Source: Bacteroidales bacterium UBA6340 | GTDB lineage: Bacteria > Bacteroidota > Bacteroidia > Bacteroidales > Paludibacteraceae | NCBI GenBank assembly: GCA_002440265.1 | Contig: DJSG01000044.1 | Location: forward strand, 1-20,679 | Reading direction: 5' to 3' | Length of the DNA: 20,679 nucleotides | Part shown: in pieces, positions 15,883 through 20,679 of the stretch | Numbering within the stretch: position 1 is the first letter of the stretch | How the letters are laid out: the number at the start of each line of letters is the position of its first letter | Program-made: the position numbers and the translations under genes | The notes under the pieces: model-generated | Databases searched by the model: none | Seen by the model: only the letters and a program-made list of their open reading frames with translations | Told to the model about the DNA's origin: nothing

Positions 15883-15936
15883 AAAAAAAACAGGAGACTG
15901 CCTAAACAACTTTGCATTGTCAGGCAGTCTCCTTTT
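15883..15936. terminator. Bidirectional intrinsic terminator
   Basis: GGAGACTGCCT (15893-15903) and AGGCAGTCTCC (15922-15932) form a perfect 11-bp stem; one more A-T pair lies outside and a short ACAA/TTGT pair inside the loop. Forward transcripts meet TTTT at 15933-15936. Reverse transcripts meet eight U residues from the A8 at 15883-15890. It thus serves both the steroid operon (forward) and the BspA-like gene (reverse), and acts more strongly in the reverse direction. Confidence 0.88.
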
Positions 15937-15987
15937 CGGGGTCTTTTCTCACTCTTGTTCCTTTTCTCCTGTGGAAAGGTTGAGCGA

Positions 15988-18900
15988 TTATTTCACCGCC
16001 TCACCGGTGATGGTGTAGGTCTTGCCATTGCGGATAATGAGCACTTGCCCGTCGCGCAGGACCTTGCGCACGGTAGCACCACCGTCCTCTGCAACCGCAT
16101 TGGAAACATCAGAAGGCAGTTCCTCCCGGATATTAATGAACTCCTGCCAATACGGAGCATCAGCATAAGCCTGACGCATGCCCACGGGCACAAGAAGCGG
16201 TATAGTCTTGTCCACACCCTCAAAGGTTTTTGCATCAATCACGGGCGGAACCATTGCACTCACACTAATCTGCTGTAACTTGCTGCATTGTGCAAAGCCG
16301 TTGTCTGCAATACTTTCTACGGTGCTTGGTAATTTCAGGTCTTTGAGATACGTACAGCCATAGAAAGCAGACAATCCGATACTCTTTACGCCTTCGGGAA
16401 TGGTAATGCTGTTCAACTCATGGCAGTTGTAGAACGCCCAATCGCCAATCGTCTCCACATTCTTACCCTCAAAGGTCACGGATTTTAGACTGCGGCAATC
16501 CTCAAATGCCTTATCACCGATAAAGGTTACTCCCTCCGGAATGACAATGGATTGCAGATAGGAATAGTTCCAGAATTGATGGGAGGCTATGCGCTGCAAT
16601 TTCTTGGGAAGCAGTAATGTCCTTATCTTGGGAGTTGATACCGTGTAATACGTACCTAACCATACATTGTCCAAACGTGACAAATCCACATAACGGGCAT
16701 TATACGGAATGTACTCATAGAGTTCCCCTCCTGTTGCAATAACCGTATCCAGCATGCTGCCATAAGGATACATTGCTGCTATAACCTCTCCGGGACCTTT
16801 GAAGTATTTCAGAAATGGTGTATTATAAAGCAGGTTGCTACTATATGATGTGTTCTCACTATCTTTTGGCTCAAACTCAAAGCGCACCAAGTTATAGCAA
16901 TAGGCTAATGCAGCACTGCCAATACGGGTTACTGTGGAAGGAATAACTATACTGTCAACCCTTGATTCCCGGAATGCTTCACTACTAATAGAGGTCATTC
17001 CTTCAGGAAGATAAATCTTGCGTATATTGTAATTACCATACGCTTTCCAATTGCTGTAACTGTTAACATTCATAGCCCCTTCTCCTGTAATAGTCAGCGT
17101 ATTGCTGTAATAGCAACGACCTGTCTCCTCACATATTGTCATCGTGTCCAATACCCAATAGAGTTTCTCGCCGCACTTTCCGCCGATATTGCCTTTGGCA
17201 AAAGTGGCAACCAAAGTGGTGTCGGATGTCAGATACACCGTGCGCGGGTTATCCACAGAACCATCTTCCCACTCTACAAAGTGGTACCCCTCATTCGGAA
17301 TAGCAGTAATCGATGCATTATCACCTGTATATAAGACACCTGCTTCAGACAGTGCCACTATACCCATATTCGCACAACCGCTTGCTACCTCTGCCTTGAC
17401 GCTTACTTGTTTCTTCTGTGCAAACTGAGCAATCAATGTTATATCTTCAGACAAATAAATATCCCGGCATATATCGGTCGTATTGCCGTCACTCCATTGT
17501 GCGAAATAATAACCATCATCGGGAACAGCGCACACATTCACGCTGTATGCATCACATTCCAATATCCTGCCAACTACACTGCCGTATGTATTCTCGTCTA
17601 TCAGCAGACGTCCATGTTCACCGGCTGTGATGCTAATGGCATATTCTCTCGCATCGAATGAAGAGATAATAGTGGTATCATTGGTAATGGTAATAGTTCT
17701 ATTTCTGTCTTGCACGCCATCACTCCACCCCAACCAAGTGCCGCAGTCACCATTTTCTTCTACCCAAAAATACCACCCCTCACGGCAAGTAAGGGTGTTG
17801 TTTTGAAGCATATTTGACAATGAACCTACAAAATGTCCTTTGCTATTGTACACGTCTCCTGACAAATACCGGCCTTTCAAGGTCACCGTATATGCTGGCA
17901 ATGTTGCAAATTCGGCTGTCAGTGTAGTATCACGTGTCAAGACCATAGTACGCGGATTATCGGTATTGCCGTCGTTCCATTGCACAAATTTGGAGGTGTC
18001 ATTCGGATAAGCGGTAGCAATCAATATACCTTGCTCGCAATCAGTAGTTTTATACACCCAACCTTGGTCGCTATTGGTCGTAATGTCTGCAAGATACTCA
18101 AGGTCGCTAAGGATGTATTGACTATAATTGCCGGATTCCATATAAGTTTGCAATGAACCGCAAGGCACTTTGAGTGTTGCTTTATATGCGAAGCATTCCC
18201 ATGCTATACTTGGCGGAGTAACAGATTTGAACTCAACATCCGTACAATAGGCGAATGCATTAGTTTCTATGGTTTTTACTCCAGCAGGAATTACAATAGA
18301 TGTTATATTGGGTGTATAATAACAAAGGTAAGAGGGTATCTTCTCTACTTCTTCACCGAGAACGAATGATGTAATTGCTGTAACATCTTCACCAAACGGA
18401 CGGTTCACATTCAAAATGGATTTTACATTCCAAACAACCGAGCTAATACCCGTTTCAGCGAAACAATAATACTCCATATCGTTCACATTCTGAGGAATTG
18501 TAATTGATTTTATCTCACTACACCCTCTGAAAGCATTTTCACGAATAGTGGTCAATGATGTCGGCAATACTACATCGGCAAGAGACACACAATTTTGAAA
18601 TGCACTGTAGCCAATACCCGTTATATTCTTGCTGAATGTTACGGATTTTAACGAAGAGCAACTTTGAAAGGCTTCAGACTTGATGTATACTACATTGTCG
18701 GGAATTGTAACAGATGTCAGTTCCCCCATATCATAACATATTCCTTCAGGAATACTATCTACACTTGTGCCAAATGTGAATGACGTAATTTGAGTGCGGA
18801 CATTATAGAAAGGAAAACGGTCATTCCCCCACCTGTAATATGGTGCATATTGCGAAGCATTCCAAGTTACAGATGTGAGTTTTGTACAACCATCAAATAC

Positions 18901-19602
18901 TTCACTACCAAATTGCTTTGCAGAAGTGATAACTTCAGTCAGTCCTGTACAGCCATTAAATGCCCCATTGCCGACATTCGTTATGCTTTCAGGCAGCGTG
19001 ATCGATGCCAGTGCCGTACACCCGATAAATGCGCGACTATCAATCTCCTTGAGCGAAGCGGGGAATGTAATTTCTGAAAGTGAGGAGCAATTTGCAAATG
19101 CAGCATAGCCAATGTACGTCAGTGTACTCGGAAATATAATTCCCGCTAACCCCTCGCAGCCATAAAAGGCGTAGGGAGAAATACTGGTTGTGCCTTTCTT
19201 GATGGCAACTGCCATACCATTAGGCATCGTGCCTTTGTACTTGTACAGCACTTGGTCAATATATACCAAACCATCGGATTGGCTATTGTACCATGCTGTC
19301 CCATTAAAAGCATTATACCCGATAACAGAAAGTGTATTCGGAATGACGATGCTTGCTACATCATAGCAGTAACTAAAAGCATCTTCCGCAATACTCGTAA
19401 CCGTGTAGGTCTTCCCATTGCGCTCTACGGTGGCAGGAATGTCAATGGAAGTCATACTGCTGTAAGAGGCATCTTGTGCCACTTCGACCGTGGTGTCAGA
19501 AGTGGCACCGTAGAGGTAGTCGCCGGACTTGAACGTGAAGTCGTAGGCGTACATACATGTGGCAACAATAAGTGCCACGAACATAAATAAGGTTTTTCTC
19601 AT
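15988..19602 (-). CDS. Secreted BspA-like leucine-rich-repeat surface protein
   Basis: The 1204-residue protein starts with a signal peptide, MRKTLFMFVALIVATCMYA. Residues about 25-500 are BspA/LRR_5-type repeats (AFxxCxxLxSIxIPxxVxxIGxxAF pattern). About 505-805 hold four divergent InlB-B-like repeats marked by W-x-D-G (WNDGNTDNPRT, WSDGVQDRNRT, WSDGNTTDICRD, WEDGSVDNPRT), each ending near a TTLxAxFA strand. A second LRR_5 block spans about 815-1160. The tail (VRKVLRDGQVLIIRNGKTYTITGEAVK region) resembles short C-terminal tails of Bacteroidales secreted proteins and may be an export or anchoring signal. BspA-like proteins often bind host matrix proteins or mediate adhesion; the ligand here is unknown. 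The frame extends 85 codons further upstream, but the signal peptide, the A-rich site before this ATG and the distant promoter favour this start. Confidence 0.88.
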   Translation of the reverse strand: MRKTLFMFVALIVATCMYAYDFTFKSGDYLYGATSDTTVEVAQDASYSSMTSIDIPATVERNGKTYTVTSIAEDAFSYCYDVASIVIPNTLSVIGYNAFNGTAWYNSQSDGLVYIDQVLYKYKGTMPNGMAVAIKKGTTSISPYAFYGCEGLAGIIFPSTLTYIGYAAFANCSSLSEITFPASLKEIDSRAFIGCTALASITLPESITNVGNGAFNGCTGLTEVITSAKQFGSEVFDGCTKLTSVTWNASQYAPYYRWGNDRFPFYNVRTQITSFTFGTSVDSIPEGICYDMGELTSVTIPDNVVYIKSEAFQSCSSLKSVTFSKNITGIGYSAFQNCVSLADVVLPTSLTTIRENAFRGCSEIKSITIPQNVNDMEYYCFAETGISSVVWNVKSILNVNRPFGEDVTAITSFVLGEEVEKIPSYLCYYTPNITSIVIPAGVKTIETNAFAYCTDVEFKSVTPPSIAWECFAYKATLKVPCGSLQTYMESGNYSQYILSDLEYLADITTNSDQGWVYKTTDCEQGILIATAYPNDTSKFVQWNDGNTDNPRTMVLTRDTTLTAEFATLPAYTVTLKGRYLSGDVYNSKGHFVGSLSNMLQNNTLTCREGWYFWVEENGDCGTWLGWSDGVQDRNRTITITNDTTIISSFDAREYAISITAGEHGRLLIDENTYGSVVGRILECDAYSVNVCAVPDDGYYFAQWSDGNTTDICRDIYLSEDITLIAQFAQKKQVSVKAEVASGCANMGIVALSEAGVLYTGDNASITAIPNEGYHFVEWEDGSVDNPRTVYLTSDTTLVATFAKGNIGGKCGEKLYWVLDTMTICEETGRCYYSNTLTITGEGAMNVNSYSNWKAYGNYNIRKIYLPEGMTSISSEAFRESRVDSIVIPSTVTRIGSAALAYCYNLVRFEFEPKDSENTSYSSNLLYNTPFLKYFKGPGEVIAAMYPYGSMLDTVIATGGELYEYIPYNARYVDLSRLDNVWLGTYYTVSTPKIRTLLLPKKLQRIASHQFWNYSYLQSIVIPEGVTFIGDKAFEDCRSLKSVTFEGKNVETIGDWAFYNCHELNSITIPEGVKSIGLSAFYGCTYLKDLKLPSTVESIADNGFAQCSKLQQISVSAMVPPVIDAKTFEGVDKTIPLLVPVGMRQAYADAPYWQEFINIREELPSDVSNAVAEDGGATVRKVLRDGQVLIIRNGKTYTITGEAVK

Positions 19603-19982
19603 AATTGTTATTTTAGAGTTAAACACACGTGGGCGGCGACTCCAACCGTCCGAATACATAAAAAACAAGCGTGGAATCATACCTCTGCCTATTCTCTGCT
19701 TCAAGGTTCCGGCAAGACCCTCCAACAAGAATACACAATAATGCCCACGCCGATATGTATAAACACACCAACGGTGTATATTACACACATCACGGACATC
19801 TACTGCATCTTGTCTCGGGCTGGTGAATTTTGCCGGATTCTGAAGCACCGAAAACAAGCGTCAATAAACGCCTTTTCAATAATATAGTTGCTCAGGCTTG
19901 CCTGTAGCGGGCATTATTGAGGCACTCTTGTCCGTCCTGACAGACGACTTCCCACCCCAAACTATACCCCTGCAAGCCTTTG
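19603..19982 (-). promoter_or_regulatory. Long structured 5' leader of the BspA-like gene
   Basis: About 380 bases separate the predicted transcription start (near 19982) from the ATG. Inverted repeats include an 11-bp pair, 19736-19746 (CAATAATGCCC) with 19909-19919. A competing 7-bp pair joins 19743-19749 with 19628-19634, which lies only about 26 bases before the start codon. A hairpin ACACC/GGTGT sits at 19765-19777. An 11-base direct repeat, AAAACAAGCGT, occurs at 19662-19672 and 19851-19861. The second copy can pair imperfectly with AACGCCTTTTC nearby. Overlapping complements suggest alternative folds and hence a cis-acting RNA; that is inference. No known riboswitch class was recognised. 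Confidence 0.5.
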
Positions 19983-19987
19983 CGGTG

Positions 19988-20019
19988 CAAAAGTAAGGAA
20001 ATATTTGCACGTATGCAAA
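19988..20019 (-). promoter_or_regulatory. Bacteroidetes-type promoter of the BspA-like gene
   Basis: Read on the reverse strand, TTTG (20019-20016), a 20-base spacer and TACTTTTG (19995-19988) match the consensus exactly. Transcription would start near 19982, far upstream of the ATG at 19602. No alternative promoter of similar quality was seen nearer the gene. Confidence 0.75.
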
Positions 20020-20047
20020 TAATTTATTTACAATACCGAATTTACAA

Positions 20048-20099
20048 TGTACGATTTATTCGGATATTGGATGTTATGTACGATTTTTCTGTACGATTT
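20048..20099. repeat. Three copies of TGTACGATTT
   Basis: Identical 10-mers start at 20048, 20077 and 20090. The last two continue identically (TGTACGATTTTTC) with a 13-base period. They lie about 30-80 bases upstream of the -33 box of the reverse promoter, where an activator site would be expected. Confidence 0.6.
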
Positions 20100-20207
20100 T
20101 TCAACAAAGGGGAGTTAATAACGCCACAAACCTACAAAACAAGCAAAAACCAGACGCGAAGTCTAATGAGTCAAAATAGTGATCGGACAAGGAAAAAGCA
20201 GCACATA

Positions 20208-20333
20208 ACGACGCGAGCCGCGTCGTCTCCCAAGTGCATAGCATCGTCATTCAGTTTGTGCCAAACTGCCCGCGGACGAGGAGAGCACCCCGCTACGTCC
20301 ACGGACTTGCGGGGACCCCGCGAGGCGTCCGCG
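20208..20333. other. Cluster of perfect three-base-loop hairpins
   Basis: Three perfect stems, each closing a three-base loop, follow one another: ACGACGCG/CGCGTCGT with loop AGC (20208-20226), CAGTTTG/CAAACTG with loop TGC (20252-20268), and GCGGG/CCCGC with loop GAC (20309-20321). The last is nested in CGCGGACG (20271-20278) with CGTCCGCG (20326-20333). The segment is much more GC-rich than its AT-rich flanks. It has no convincing gene. A structured RNA or the end of a hairpin-recognising mobile element is possible. Confidence 0.55.
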
Positions 20334-20449
20334 TCCCCTGTGATTTCATTTGTAGCAAAAATTCCAATAATGCGTTCCGATAATGTGTAAATGTGTTAGT
20401 GTTTGATGCGGTTGCCCTGATTCGTTACGTGATAACCACACAGAAAAAA

Positions 20450-20471
20450 CATGTAATTAGCCATGTAATTA
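20450..20471. repeat. Short direct repeat CATGTAATTA
   Basis: Two identical 10-mers at 20450-20459 and 20462-20471, spaced 12 bases apart, are followed by the partial copy ATCATTAATT. They lie in a gene-free AT-rich stretch (20340-20640). No role is evident. Confidence 0.4.
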
Positions 20472-20575
20472 ATCATTAATTCTGTTTCGGCAGGAGCAAG
20501 AAGACAAAACCCTAACCAGACAAAGACAGAGACATCTATATAACAAGAATAGAAACCAAAACAAACAAAACCTAA

Positions 20576-20596
20576 ACGCGGACAACATATCCGCGT
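20576..20596 (-). terminator. Possible reverse-strand terminator
   Basis: ACGCGGA (20576-20582) and TCCGCGT (20590-20596) form a 7-bp stem with a 7-base loop. On the reverse strand a T-rich tract (TTTAGGTTTTGTTTGTTTTGG) follows it, with interruptions. It could end a transcript entering from the right of the window, or be an element upstream of the forward promoter at 20661. Confidence 0.4.
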
Positions 20597-20660
20597 GGGG
20601 AAAATGTGATGAATGTGCATTATTGGTACTACTTTACCAACAAAAACTCCGAATATGTAG

Positions 20661-20668
20661 TATCTTTG
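20661..20668 (+). promoter_or_regulatory. Promoter -7 element reading out of the window
   Basis: TATCTTTG followed by C matches TAnnTTTG. No TTTG lies at the ideal 20-base distance; TTTA at 20633-20636 would give a 24-base spacer. A forward gene probably begins beyond the right edge. Confidence 0.45.
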
Positions 20669-20679
20669 CAGCGTGATTC

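Noticed and set aside
15988..19857. Longer form of the BspA-like protein starting at TTG 19857
   Set aside because: A typical signal peptide begins at the internal ATG (19602), with an A-rich site before it; the upstream 85 codons look non-coding. The possibility is kept as a low-interest finding.
19980..20390. Forward open frame of about 136 codons beginning with TTG
   Set aside because: It runs across the reverse promoter, the direct repeats and the hairpin cluster, has no ATG near a promoter, and its peptide has no recognisable domain.
20396..20620. Reverse-strand open frame of 74 codons
   Set aside because: Low-complexity AT-rich DNA with no recognised motif; it spans the direct repeat and the hairpin at 20576.
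1..20679. tRNA, rRNA or complete insertion sequence
   Set aside because: No cloverleaf, rRNA-like block or transposase-like protein was seen on either strand.

Overview
The window comes from a member of the Bacteroidales. The evidence is a dxs-trkA-trkH run, several promoters of the Bacteroidetes type (TTTG, 20 bases, TAnnTTTG), lipoproteins with acidic residues just after the lipidated cysteine, a BspA-like leucine-rich-repeat surface protein, and G/C-rich 'GAGGGGG-TTGGGGGAG' repeats of a kind common in that order. Species cannot be named from the sequence. Coding regions are roughly 50-55 % GC, except the 10.3-12.5 kb pair and the 16-19.6 kb surface protein, which are AT-richer.

Region 1 (1-8969) is one forward gene run driven by a near-consensus promoter at 157-188: dxs (isoprenoid precursor synthesis), trkA and trkH (K+ uptake), an SGNH-hydrolase-like envelope protein, an MBOAT O-acyltransferase, and coaE (last step of CoA synthesis). 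Genes overlap or lie within 20 bases of each other. The SGNH/MBOAT pair probably adds or handles acyl groups on an exported glycan. A repeat element forms the end of the SGNH gene and abuts the MBOAT start codon.

Region 2 (8970-12507) has a repeat-rich spacer, an EamA/DMT-family exporter, and then two tandem paralogous lipoproteins related to S41 (C-terminal-processing) peptidases. Both have lost the residues expected for catalysis.

Region 3 (12597-15720) is the most interesting part. From its own consensus promoter runs a three-gene set: a membrane steroid 5-alpha-reductase homologue, an Old-Yellow-Enzyme/BaiCD-type flavin oxidoreductase, and an SDR dehydrogenase of hydroxysteroid-dehydrogenase type. 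Together these chemistries would reduce the A ring of 3-oxo-delta4 steroids or bile acids and interconvert the 3-keto and 3-hydroxy groups. From memory, similar 5AR/5BR/HSDH sets in gut Bacteroidales have been linked to isoallo-bile-acid formation.

Region 4 (15721-20679) begins with a bidirectional terminator. It then holds a reverse-strand gene for a 1204-residue secreted BspA-like protein with a signal peptide and a consensus promoter about 380 bases upstream of its start. The long leader contains inverted repeats that could pair in mutually exclusive ways. Beyond that promoter lie about 650 bases without a convincing gene. They hold three short direct repeats, a cluster of perfect three-base-loop hairpins, and a promoter-like element reading out of the right edge.
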